From NCBI RefSeq assembly GCF_001425355.1, contig NZ_LMQN01000015.1, positions 1,066,702 to 1,130,701 of the forward strand: 64,000 bases of DNA. Reading direction: 5' to 3'. This document shows positions 8,718 to 16,405 of this stretch, one piece after another. The first letter of the stretch is position 1. Every line of letters starts with the position of its first letter. A program made the position numbers and the translations under genes. The stretch is from Chryseobacterium sp. Leaf405 (lineage in GTDB: Bacteria > Bacteroidota > Bacteroidia > Flavobacteriales > Weeksellaceae). Below the pieces are notes generated by a model. That model did not search any database and had not been told where the DNA came from. It was given only the letters and a program-made list of their open reading frames with translations.

Positions 8718-9874
8718 TAAAAACTATTAATTAATCTATTCAAACCTTCAATCAGAATTTCCTGTGAAGTAGAGAAACAGATTCTCACATGACCTTCGGC
8801 GCCTTTTCCGAACCATCTTTCTGAACCGGGAACAATGGCTACTTTTCCTTGTTTTAAAACATGCTGAGCAAATTCATCACTCGACATTCCGTTTTCAATT
8901 TTAGGGAAAATAACGAATGTAGCTTCCGGTAAATTTGGTGTTAAAACTCCGGAATTACTTAATATTGTATGAGCTAAATCTCTGTTATGCTGTAAATGAG
9001 TTAAAAAATCATTAAACCAAGGTTTTGCTTTGTCAATAGCGACGCTTGCAGCAATTTGCGACAACGTAGAAACACCTTCAATAGTAGAATTAAAATGAGA
9101 TTTCTCCGTGAAATCATCCATCAATTCCTGATCGTTACATAAAACGGCTCCAATTCTCAAGCCGGCAATTCCAAACGATTTTGAAAATCCGAAAACCGTG
9201 AAACTTTTCTTTTTTGCATGCTCAGAAACAGAAGAATACGTGTTAAATTCTTTTTTATCATACACAATATCGCTCCAGATTTCGTCACTCATTACCCAAA
9301 GATCGTGGGCAGCGGCAATTTCAGCAATTTTTTGTAAAATTTCTTTAGAATAGACTCTTCCCACAGGATTGTGAGGGTTACAAATGCTAATCAATTTTGT
9401 TTTTGGTGAAATTAAAGAGACTAACATTTCAAAATCAATATCTCCGGTCTGAGAATCTACGGCACATAATTTAATATTTCCGCCAACTGCATCTACCGTT
9501 TTTTTAAACAGAAAATCTACCGGATCAAAAATGATAGCTTCATCTCCAGGATTTAAAACGTATTTTGCAACCATAAACATTCCCATTGCAGCACTGTTTA
9601 CTGCCAACACGTTATCAGAAGTAAAGCTTCCTTTTTTTTCAGTATTAAAATGTTCCGAAACACTTTTTTTGAACTCAGGAAGTCCGGAGAATGGACCGTA
9701 ACTTAAATATCCGTCCTTAATATATTCAATAATACCCTGTTCGATTTCTGTTGACATTCTGAAATCCGGATCTGCTGCCGTTAAAGGAATTATTCCGTCT
9801 TCTAAAGTTGCCCATCTGCCATTGAAAGCTTTTCTTTTCAGGGCTTCGAAATTAATATCGTTGTTTGTAAACAT
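8717..9874 (-). CDS. PatB/MalY-family PLP-dependent aminotransferase or C-S lyase
   Basis: A 385-residue fold-type I PLP enzyme. Visible features are the N-terminal WATLEDGIIPLTAADPDF motif typical of MalY/PatB cystathionine beta-lyases, the NPHNPVGR segment, SDEIWSDIVY with the PLP-contacting Asp, the Schiff-base lysine in FGFSKSFGIAGLRIG, and the C-terminal carboxylate-binding Arg in GHVRICFST. It starts 3 bases after the upstream monooxygenase gene, so the two form a tight operon. The reaction could be C-S cleavage or transamination; the sequence does not decide. Confidence 0.87.
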   Translation of the reverse strand: MFTNNDINFEALKRKAFNGRWATLEDGIIPLTAADPDFRMSTEIEQGIIEYIKDGYLSYGPFSGLPEFKKSVSEHFNTEKKGSFTSDNVLAVNSAAMGMFMVAKYVLNPGDEAIIFDPVDFLFKKTVDAVGGNIKLCAVDSQTGDIDFEMLVSLISPKTKLISICNPHNPVGRVYSKEILQKIAEIAAAHDLWVMSDEIWSDIVYDKKEFNTYSSVSEHAKKKSFTVFGFSKSFGIAGLRIGAVLCNDQELMDDFTEKSHFNSTIEGVSTLSQIAASVAIDKAKPWFNDFLTHLQHNRDLAHTILSNSGVLTPNLPEATFVIFPKIENGMSSDEFAQHVLKQGKVAIVPGSERWFGKGAEGHVRICFSTSQEILIEGLNRLINSF

Positions 9875-9876
9875 TT

Positions 9877-10962
9877 TTATTTGTATGAAATTGGTAATGT
9901 ATTTTTCGGTTGTTCGCTCAGCGGTAAAAGGAATTGCTCTAATAAAGCTCTTCCATTTTTGATGTGAATATCGATTTCAGGTCGTCTTTCCTCTTCATAT
10001 TTTCTGAATGTTTCCTGAAGATCATTGCCTTCAACTAAAAGATTCGTTAATGTAAAAGAATCTTTCAATGCAGAAGTTACGCCCTGACTTGTAAAAGGGA
10101 TCAAAGGATGAGCTGCATCACCGATAAAAACGACATTCTCGTGATAAAAAGGATTTAGCTTTTCCAGTTCATAAACTCTCCAAATGTGAGCATTGTTGTA
10201 GCTTGAGCCTTCAATGATAGATGAAATCAAAGGATTCCAATCACCGAAATTATCCAGCATAAATTGTCTGATGCAATCCGGTGTATAATCTTCATTAATA
10301 AAGAATTTAGTAATGTCAAACTGACAATACCAAAGGATTTTATAGGCAGATAATTTTAAAACTCCAAAGGTCAATCCACCGTTTTCATGATGATATTTTA
10401 GAAAATTACTTTCAATCTGACTTGCCAATTCTTCATTTTCGATAATATTCACAACTTCATTTTCCAGAACAGCTTTCATTACTTCATCCTGAAAAATATT
10501 CCTTCTGATTCTGCTTCTGGAACCGTCGGAAGCAATAACTAAATCAGCTTCTAGGGTTGTGGTTTCATCAAGCATGATATTGGCTTTTCCCTCTGAAAAT
10601 CCATTAAAATTCACCGTTTTTTCATAAGAAATTTTTTCGGCAGGAACTCCTTTTGCCAGAATTTCTATCAATGCACTTCTGGAAACCACAAAAACATCAT
10701 CAAGGTCTTTCTCAGAAATAACTTCTCCGCTTTGACTGTAATGAATATATTTTTTAAGGAAACTTCCTTTTTCGTAAAGATCATCAATGTTTATAATGCT
10801 TGACAGAAACTCAATGCCTTCTTTGGGAAGAATAAATCCGTGTCCTTTCAGGTCATTTGGGGTTCTTCTTTCGTAGAGATGGTAATTGATATTATTATTT
10901 TCCAAATAATTTGCCATGCTCAATCCTGAAACTCCAGCTCCTATGATTGCAACTTTGCTCAT
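9877..10962 (-). CDS. FAD-dependent monooxygenase (UbiH/salicylate hydroxylase type)
   Basis: A 361-residue group A flavoprotein hydroxylase. The dinucleotide-binding motif IGAGVSGLSMANYLE is at residues 6-20, the DG motif is ADLVIASDGSRSRIR, and the GD motif is VVFIGDAAHPLIPFTSQGVTSAL. It is slightly short for the family but has all three signatures. It is the first gene of a two-gene operon with a PatB-like PLP enzyme, which suggests joint action on an amino-acid-derived or aromatic substrate. That pairing is the only clue to the pathway. Confidence 0.88.
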   Translation of the reverse strand: MSKVAIIGAGVSGLSMANYLENNNINYHLYERRTPNDLKGHGFILPKEGIEFLSSIINIDDLYEKGSFLKKYIHYSQSGEVISEKDLDDVFVVSRSALIEILAKGVPAEKISYEKTVNFNGFSEGKANIMLDETTTLEADLVIASDGSRSRIRRNIFQDEVMKAVLENEVVNIIENEELASQIESNFLKYHHENGGLTFGVLKLSAYKILWYCQFDITKFFINEDYTPDCIRQFMLDNFGDWNPLISSIIEGSSYNNAHIWRVYELEKLNPFYHENVVFIGDAAHPLIPFTSQGVTSALKDSFTLTNLLVEGNDLQETFRKYEEERRPEIDIHIKNGRALLEQFLLPLSEQPKNTLPISYK

Positions 10963-11156
10963 TCTATTAATTTAGTCGTTGTTAGTTTTATTAAAATGTG
11001 AAATTTTCAATCACTAAAATTTAAAAAAACGGTGAAATATCCGCATTGTTATTTTAGTCGATATGAAGTAGTCTCTTTAATTGATTGTATATTATCAATA
11101 AAGAAAATATAAGTGATAATATCTGAATTTGATATTAAATGAAAGTAAGAGAAATA

Positions 11157-11774
11157 TTATTCCGGTGCTTTGAAAATATTGTCATCAGAATGGAATCCTG
11201 CAACACCTCCACTTACTGCAAATTTCATGGCAGAAGCGGCCGTCATACCTACTACAGGTTTGATATTTTTTTCTTCCGTTACAATTACCCAACCGGAAAT
11301 TGCGTAAGAATGCGGAAGATAAACAGCAACGTAATTGTGTTTTTCTACGTCGGCCATTTCTTTTTGTGTTAAAAACCCAATTCTCCAGATTTCCGGATTT
11401 TCATTGGTTTTTACCCAAACAGGATCGTTGAATTTCTTCTTATCGCCTACAAATGAAGACATTACATCTTTTGTAGGGGTGTAAATATGTTTTACTCCGG
11501 GAGTTTTTTCCAACAGCCGATCCATAGAATCGAAGAAGAATTTTCCAAGAACGAATTTGTTTCCTAAAAATCCTAAAATTGCTGTTATTAAAATGGTAGA
11601 AATAAAAACTAATCCCGGAATTTCCTTTGCCACAGACGGAATGATGTTGTCAATAGAAGTAACAACATACCATATTACAGAAATTGTCAGCCCGATCGGA
11701 CCGATAATTACTAATCCCTGAAAGAAGTTTTTCAGGAAGAAATTTGTAATATTTTCAAACGTCAGTTTTTTCAA
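11157..11774 (-). CDS. DUF502-family membrane protein
   Basis: A 205-residue protein with two hydrophobic segments near the N-terminus (about 19-40 and 50-68: GLVIIGPIGLTISVIWYVVTSI and LVFISTILITAILGFLGN) and the family hallmarks IYTPTKDVMSSF and VAVYLPHSYAISGWVIVT. DUF502 proteins are widespread inner-membrane proteins without an agreed biochemical role. It lies 12 bases after miaE on the same strand, probably cotranscribed. Confidence 0.87.
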   Translation of the reverse strand: MKKLTFENITNFFLKNFFQGLVIIGPIGLTISVIWYVVTSIDNIIPSVAKEIPGLVFISTILITAILGFLGNKFVLGKFFFDSMDRLLEKTPGVKHIYTPTKDVMSSFVGDKKKFNDPVWVKTNENPEIWRIGFLTQKEMADVEKHNYVAVYLPHSYAISGWVIVTEEKNIKPVVGMTAASAMKFAVSGGVAGFHSDDNIFKAPE

Positions 11775-11786
11775 TGCAAATATTTT

Positions 11787-12368
11787 TTATCCGTGAATGG
11801 TTTCACTTTTTCCGTAAGACTGAATGACTTTAGCTTCGTATTCCAGCCATTCTTCCCAACGTTTGTTTACTTTTTCCTCGTCTCCAAGCTGTCTTGCAAA
11901 CCCGATGAAAGTGGTGTAATGATTCGCTTCAGAAATCATTAATTCTCTGTAAAAAGTTTTAAGTTCTTCGTCTTTGATATTTTCAGTCAAAACTTTAAAT
12001 CGTTCACAGCTTCTTGCTTCAATTATCGCTGCAAAAAGCATTTTGTCGACAATTAAAGTATCTCTATGCCCTCCTTTCTGAATGAAATTAACCAGTTCGT
12101 TCACGTAATCGTCTTTTCGTGTACGTCCAAAAGTATAACCTCGTTTCTTGATAATTTCAAGCACCTGACCAAAATGTTCCAATTCTTCCTGAGCAATCAT
12201 CAAAAGTTCACTGATAATGTCGGGACGTTCTGGAAGCATTGTAATCAATCCGATGGCATTGGTTGCTGCTTTTTGCTCACACCACGCATGATCCGTCAAA
12301 ATTTCCTGAATGTTTCCTTCTGCAATATTTGCCCATCTCGGATCGGTCGTGAGCTTCAACTTAAACAT
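11787..12368 (-). CDS. miaE: tRNA-(ms2io6A37) hydroxylase MiaE
   Basis: A 193-residue ferritin-like non-haem diiron enzyme that hydroxylates the isopentenyl group of ms2i6A37 in tRNA. Diiron ligands are visible in the helical motifs DHAWCEQKAA, EELEHFGQ, EARSCERF and SEANHYTTF. MiaB, which makes the 2-methylthio precursor, is encoded at 33877 in this window, so both late steps of the modification are present. The start MFKLKLTTDPRWA is the family N-terminus. Confidence 0.93.
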   Translation of the reverse strand: MFKLKLTTDPRWANIAEGNIQEILTDHAWCEQKAATNAIGLITMLPERPDIISELLMIAQEELEHFGQVLEIIKKRGYTFGRTRKDDYVNELVNFIQKGGHRDTLIVDKMLFAAIIEARSCERFKVLTENIKDEELKTFYRELMISEANHYTTFIGFARQLGDEEKVNKRWEEWLEYEAKVIQSYGKSETIHG

Positions 12369-12518
12369 ATTTGTAAATTTTTTGTAAAATTAAAATAATT
12401 TGTGATATGATTGGATTTTATTTATACTGTAAGCCTCCTTACATATAAATTTTTTCAAATAGTAAGATGCTGGTATTTTTTTTGTTATTGTCTTTATAAC
12501 CAAATAAATATTAAAAAA

Positions 12519-12764
12519 ATGAAAACAATTACAAATTTTAAATCAAAAGTAAATCGTTCATTAGTATTGCTGTTCACTATGTGTATGTCTTTTTTTGCTT
12601 TTGCCCAGGATACTGCTGGAGGAGTAGTTACTAAAGAAAATACGAGCACAAGTACAACTACAACTGAATGGTATGCAGATCCCATGTATCTAATTGGCGG
12701 TGGGATTTTATTGTTAATTATCATTGCACTTTTCGTGAGAGGAGGAAGAAGAGGGGAAAATTAA
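12519..12764 (+). CDS. Small secreted/membrane protein with signal peptide and C-terminal anchor
   Basis: An 81-residue protein read from the ATG at 12519 (MKTITNFKSKVNRSLVL), which gives a clean signal peptide ending FAFAQ. A Thr/Ser-rich stretch (TSTSTTTTEW) follows, then a transmembrane helix (about 54-70, YLIGGGILLLIIIALFV) and a basic tail (RGGRRGEN). An in-frame ATG exists at 12411, but the extension has no signal character. No function is recognised. Its stop codon overlaps that of the convergent acyltransferase gene. Confidence 0.75.
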   Translation: MKTITNFKSKVNRSLVLLFTMCMSFFAFAQDTAGGVVTKENTSTSTTTTEWYADPMYLIGGGILLLIIIALFVRGGRRGEN

Positions 12765-13858
12765 ACGGTTTTATTGGCAGTTTTTCTTCTTAGAAACTCA
12801 AGGATATTCCATCCGAGATGATCTATTTTTTTCAATCCTAATGAAATGAGGAAAGCTAACATAATATTAACACCGTAAATTATAATCATTAAGATCCACC
12901 AAGGCATATATTCTTTTAACGGAACTACTAAAAAATAAACCAATGATGAACTTATGCCTTGTCCAAAATAAAAGAAAATGGCATTTTTACCGACATGGGT
13001 AATGAAACTTTCTCTGGAAATTTTTAATCTGTTGTAAAATACAAATAATGTTACCAGTGAAAAGAATGTCCAGATAATATAAGGAATCTGGGGAGGGAAT
13101 TTATTTTTATTGATTTTATAAAAAATATCTGCTCCGTAATACCAAGACATTCCTATTAAAGCTGCTGCTACGGTTGCATACAACACAGGAATTATTTTTG
13201 TGGGAATTTTTTTGCCTCGCAATTTGTTGGCGGCTAAGAAAATTGTCATATAAAAAGCAACGTAGCCAACTTGTCCTGTGGGATACATTTCAGGAAAAAT
13301 ATTAAATAAAAATGTCAAAACGATACAAAGTCCGATGAACCAATTGATATGTTTCGGGAAAAATCTTAAAATTAAAACACCAAAGACTGTTAGTATAAAA
13401 TATACTTTCAAATACCAGAAACTTCCCATCACAACAGGAAAAGTATCTGCGTTTGTATATTGATGAAGATACCAATTTCCAAGATTTTGCCATTGTGGGA
13501 TATTTGAAATACTGGTGGTTGCATATTTTGACCCGAATGTTGAGTAAAAACTTTGCAGCCATTCTAACGAGAAAAAAGTTAGTCCAAAAACTTTAAAAAA
13601 GTAATCTGCAAAGAATAGAAACGTAACGAAAATCATGTACGTAATCTGTAATTTCAATAATCTGTAAAATGTTTTTTCGATATTTGAACCTGAAGTAATT
13701 CCGCTTAAAGCATAAAATAAGGCAACATCAAAAACCAAGGAAAATACCCGGATTTCTACCGGAATATAAAACTGTCCCGACCAAAAAGCGGTGTGAATAA
13801 ATATGATGGAAAGGGTTGCCAATCCTTTTGCGAAATCAATATAAAGGTCTCTTTTCAT
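12761..13858 (-). CDS. Acyltransferase family 3 membrane protein
   Basis: About 365 residues with roughly ten hydrophobic helices. The N-terminus MKRDLYIDFAKGLATLSIIFIHTAFWSG is the standard opening of acyltransferase-3 proteins, with the catalytic-type His in helix 1. I chose the ATG at 13858; the frame stays open to 13942, but that extension adds a polar, non-family segment. Members O-acylate extracytoplasmic glycans, peptidoglycan or lipids. The acceptor is unknown. It converges on and overlaps the stop of the small membrane protein gene. Confidence 0.85.
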   Translation of the reverse strand: MKRDLYIDFAKGLATLSIIFIHTAFWSGQFYIPVEIRVFSLVFDVALFYALSGITSGSNIEKTFYRLLKLQITYMIFVTFLFFADYFFKVFGLTFFSLEWLQSFYSTFGSKYATTSISNIPQWQNLGNWYLHQYTNADTFPVVMGSFWYLKVYFILTVFGVLILRFFPKHINWFIGLCIVLTFLFNIFPEMYPTGQVGYVAFYMTIFLAANKLRGKKIPTKIIPVLYATVAAALIGMSWYYGADIFYKINKNKFPPQIPYIIWTFFSLVTLFVFYNRLKISRESFITHVGKNAIFFYFGQGISSSLVYFLVVPLKEYMPWWILMIIIYGVNIMLAFLISLGLKKIDHLGWNILEFLRRKTANKTV

Positions 13859-13967
13859 TTTTTTGCTATGATTTTCAAAAGTAATTAAACTTTGTGAATA
13901 TTTATTAAACAAAAAGAGGCAAGACAAACGCCTTACCTCCATGAGAAAGATATATCAAAAATGAATT

Positions 13968-14855
13968 TTATTTAAGGTCTTTAAATTCTTCCGCAGAGAT
14001 TTCTCCGTTCTGAATTTTTCTCAATTCGTCTGTATATTGGCTCATGTAAGCGTCAATTTCAGGATATTGAGAATTTTTGCCCATTTTATAAGTTCCGTTT
14101 AAAACTCCCTGATAATAATAGAAGAAGTTATAATCAAATGAAGAAGCTGTAAGATCGTACTGACCTAGTAAAAATCCTAAACGAACGGCAGATCTTCTTT
14201 GTGGCGGAGTTCCGTGATGCCCTGCACTTGTTGTCTGATAATCTCCGATGCTTTGTGCGAATTCGTAAGCAGCTGCAATCTGCGCAAACGTTGTTTGATT
14301 GTAACCGTTTGGTCTTCTCAGATAATATCCTGCAAAACCGTCTGCTTCCAGTTCATTTGGTCTTGCGGTTGATTCACTTACAGAAGGTAATCCGAATATA
14401 TACTGAAGCTGATGACCGTATTCGTGAGCCAAAATCATGGCATTAACAATATTTCCGCCCTTATTTTTGGCATCTGCATAGATGGCATATCCATAATAAA
14501 TTTTCCCTGTAGAATAAGAAATTGCGTTGTAGGTAGAGTTTGGACTTGAAGGATCATTGACAAATCTCAGCGTTGGACTGGTTCTTCCCCATAAACCTGC
14601 GATCTGTGTCATTTGAGAATTCATGAAGTTGGTATCAGCAGAATTTGGAAGTGATGTGGTAAGAACTGCCGTAGAATTCCAGTATTGATCTACGTAATAA
14701 CATACTTTTTCCAATGCATTGGGCTGTTCGATCTTGAGATTTTCCGGTTGTTGTTCTGTTTGTGCAGGACTGTCCATTGAATCGTCGTTACAAGCTGACA
14801 ATGAGAGTGCAGCAATGGCTCCCACAAGGAGTGGAAAATAGATGTTTCTTTTCAT
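13968..14855 (-). CDS. Zinc metallopeptidase-like lipoprotein
   Basis: A 295-residue lipoprotein (lipobox LSLSAC, C22). The zinc motif HEYGH is at 144-148 in MILAHEYGHQLQYIFG, followed by ELEADGFAGYYLRR (from about 168), where E170 fits the third ligand in the YpfJ-like neutral zinc metallopeptidase arrangement. The C-terminal third is helical and unassigned. Substrate unknown. It lies about 110 bases upstream of the acyltransferase in the same orientation. Confidence 0.82.
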   Translation of the reverse strand: MKRNIYFPLLVGAIAALSLSACNDDSMDSPAQTEQQPENLKIEQPNALEKVCYYVDQYWNSTAVLTTSLPNSADTNFMNSQMTQIAGLWGRTSPTLRFVNDPSSPNSTYNAISYSTGKIYYGYAIYADAKNKGGNIVNAMILAHEYGHQLQYIFGLPSVSESTARPNELEADGFAGYYLRRPNGYNQTTFAQIAAAYEFAQSIGDYQTTSAGHHGTPPQRRSAVRLGFLLGQYDLTASSFDYNFFYYYQGVLNGTYKMGKNSQYPEIDAYMSQYTDELRKIQNGEISAEEFKDLK

Positions 14856-14998
14856 ATAAATAAATTTAGGTGTTAACGAATGTATAACTTTAAACGCAAT
14901 TTATTGTCACTTTATTGTGAGATAATATTCAAAACATAGTTAATTTTTAAAATAATAAAAAGATTGTTTTGATTGTAAGGTATTTAGAAATTTATTCT

Positions 14999-15006
14999 TA
15001 TATTTG
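14999..15006 (+). promoter_or_regulatory. Probable -7 promoter element for rplU-rpmA
   Basis: TATATTTG followed by CACC matches TAnnTTTG and lies 31 bases before rplU. A TTG occurs at 14973-14975, but its spacing (23 bases) is longer than the usual 17-20. Confidence 0.6.
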
Positions 15007-15036
15007 CACCTCGAAATAACTAAAAATTTATAAACA

Positions 15037-15417
15037 ATGTTTGCAATTGTAGAAATAGCAGGGCTTCAATATAAAGTTGAGCAAGACCAGAAGTTGTTTG
15101 TGAACCGTTTGAAAGGAGACAAAGGAGGAAAAGTATCTTTCGATAAAGTACTTCTTACTGTAAACGGAGCAATCACTGTAGGCGCCCCAGCTGTAAGCGG
15201 AATCACTGTGGAAGCCGAGATCCTTGATCATGTAAAAGCTGATAAAGTAATCGTTTTCAAAAAGAAAAGAAGAAAAGGTTATCAGGTAAAGAATGGTCAC
15301 AGACAATCTTTAACTCAAATTCAGATTACTGGTATTACAGGATTTGAAGGAGCTAAAAAAGCAGAAAAGCCTGCTAAGAAAACAACTAAAAAAGCTGACG
15401 CTGAAAGCGCAGAATAA
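15037..15417 (+). CDS. rplU: 50S ribosomal protein L21
   Basis: A 126-residue L21 of the large ribosomal subunit. The core (MFAIVEIAGLQYKVEQDQKLFV... GYQVKNGHRQSLTQIQITGI) spans about 1-102 and is followed by a Lys/Ala-rich tail of about 24 residues, an extension commonly seen in flavobacterial L21. It is transcribed with rpmA, 26 bases downstream, the near-universal L21-L27 pair. Confidence 0.98.
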   Translation: MFAIVEIAGLQYKVEQDQKLFVNRLKGDKGGKVSFDKVLLTVNGAITVGAPAVSGITVEAEILDHVKADKVIVFKKKRRKGYQVKNGHRQSLTQIQITGITGFEGAKKAEKPAKKTTKKADAESAE

Positions 15418-15443
15418 TTTAAACCAAAAAACCTTAAAATAAA

Positions 15444-15701
15444 ATGGCACATAAGAAAGGAGTTGGTAGTTCCAAAAACGGTAGAGAATCTCATTCTAAA
15501 AGATTAGGTGTTAAGATTTTCGGAGGACAAGAAGCTATTGCCGGTAATATTATTATCAGACAAAGAGGTACGCAACACCACCCGGGTACTAACGTGGGAA
15601 TGGGTAAAGACCACACTTTGTTTGCTTTAGTAGACGGTAAAGTAGTTTTCAGAAAGAAAGCAAACAACAGGTCTTTTGTATCTGTAGAGCCGAACGCTTA
15701 A
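15444..15701 (+). CDS. rpmA: 50S ribosomal protein L27
   Basis: An 85-residue L27, full length for the family: [24 protein letters not shown], then [29 protein letters not shown]. Its N-terminal tail reaches the peptidyl transferase centre. There is no Firmicutes-type N-terminal cleavage extension. It is the second gene of the rplU-rpmA operon, closed by the hairpin at 15723. Confidence 0.98.
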   Translation: MAHKKGVGSSKNGRESHSKRLGVKIFGGQEAIAGNIIIRQRGTQHHPGTNVGMGKDHTLFALVDGKVVFRKKANNRSFVSVEPNA

Positions 15702-15722
15702 TTGTAGCGTTTCATAAAAATT

Positions 15723-15755
15723 AAAATCCTCAGCATTGATGTTGAGGATTTTTTG
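15723..15755 (+). terminator. Terminator after rplU-rpmA
   Basis: A stem of AAAATCCTCA paired with TGAGGATTTT, extended by about three more pairs with one wobble, around a short loop. It is followed by a T run at 15749-15754. Confidence 0.88.
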
Positions 15756-15820
15756 TTGTGCCCAATTTTATTTAAAAAGTTAAATTTTTATAATTTATTC
15801 TATATGTGGTGAAATGTTTT

Positions 15821-15828
15821 TATATTTG
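15821..15828 (+). promoter_or_regulatory. Probable -7 element of the first Gly-Gly peptide gene
   Basis: TATATTTG lies about 75 bases upstream of the peptide start at 15904, implying a 5' leader of roughly 65-70 bases. No strong -33 match is seen. Confidence 0.5.
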
Positions 15829-15903
15829 GTAACAATCAAATAACAAATTAGTTGCGGAAGCCGAAAAGCAAATAGAGTAGGCGACAAATTAAAACAAAAT
15901 ATT

Positions 15904-16068
15904 ATGAAAAATCTAAAAAAACTAACGAAGAAAAATTTGAAAAATATTAATGGTGGAGCAGAAAGATGTCCTCCTTTGGCAAATTGGTGTGCTGAATGGT
16001 GTACTTGGTCTGCCTGGCAAAAAGCGCATTGTTTAAATGCTGTTCTTGACACACCTTGTGATTGCTAA
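15904..16068 (+). CDS. Cys-rich bacteriocin-like peptide with Gly-Gly leader (peptide 1)
   Basis: A 54-residue peptide. The leader is basic and amphipathic (MKNLKKLTKKNLKNINGG), ending in a double glycine at 17-18, the classic site cut by peptidase-containing ABC exporters. The predicted core (19-54) has five cysteines (C22, C29, C33, C43, C52) plus C54, so six in 36 residues, and three tryptophans (W28, W32 and W35, with W38 close by). The leader type is common in Chryseobacterium proteins called bacteriocin-like. No exporter or modification enzyme lies nearby. Function is unknown. Confidence 0.8.
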   Translation: MKNLKKLTKKNLKNINGGAERCPPLANWCAEWCTWSAWQKAHCLNAVLDTPCDC

Positions 16069-16091
16069 ATATCACATTACTCATTATATCT

Positions 16092-16118
16092 AAGCCTCAG
16101 TTTTATGGGGCTTTTTTA
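16092..16118 (+). terminator. Probable terminator after peptide 1
   Basis: AAGCCTC pairs with GGGGCTT (one wobble) around a TTTTAT-type loop and is followed by six T residues. The stem is short but the T run is good. It suggests peptide 1 is a separate transcript from peptide 2. Confidence 0.65.
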
Positions 16119-16179
16119 TGAAATCCTGATAAAATATTATTCCTTACATTTATCAAACGTCAAATTAAAATCAATTACT

Positions 16180-16365
16180 ATGAAAAATTTAAAGAAAATC
16201 AACAGAAACGAACTTAAAAATGTAATGGGAGGAGCACTTCCTGTAAAAGACTGTCTGCCTTGCGATATTTATTGTAAAATTCCTGAAGGGCAAAGACCTT
16301 CTTGCGGTATTGTGTATATTGTTGCTCACTGTAATAGCTGTAAAGATTATCCGGCAGAATCTTAA
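16180..16365 (+). CDS. Cys-rich bacteriocin-like peptide with Gly-Gly leader (peptide 2)
   Basis: A 61-residue peptide starting at the ATG at 16180; an in-frame ATG at 16105 lies in the preceding terminator and is not a plausible start. The leader MKNLKKINRNELKNVMGG closely matches that of peptide 1, and the Gly-Gly is at 17-18. The core (19-61) contains cysteines at 24, 27, 31, 41, 50 and 53 but is otherwise unlike peptide 1. The pair therefore shares an export signal and diverges in cargo. Function unknown. Confidence 0.8.
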   Translation: MKNLKKINRNELKNVMGGALPVKDCLPCDIYCKIPEGQRPSCGIVYIVAHCNSCKDYPAES

Positions 16366-16372
16366 AATGAAA

Positions 16373-16402
16373 AAATCTCCTTCAAATTTGAAGGAGATTT
16401 AT
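16373..16402. terminator. Bidirectional terminator
   Basis: A 28-base perfect palindrome (AAATCTCCTTCAAA / TTTGAAGGAGATTT, positions 16373-16400) with flanking A and T tracts. It separates peptide 2 from the convergent DUF5686 gene. Confidence 0.88.
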
Positions 16403-16405
16403 ATT

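Noticed and set aside
12411-12518. Upstream extension of the 81-residue small membrane protein
   Set aside because: The added residues break the signal peptide; the ATG at 12519 fits better.
16105-16179. N-terminal extension of peptide 2
   Set aside because: It overlaps the preceding terminator and would bury the Gly-Gly leader motif that matches peptide 1.
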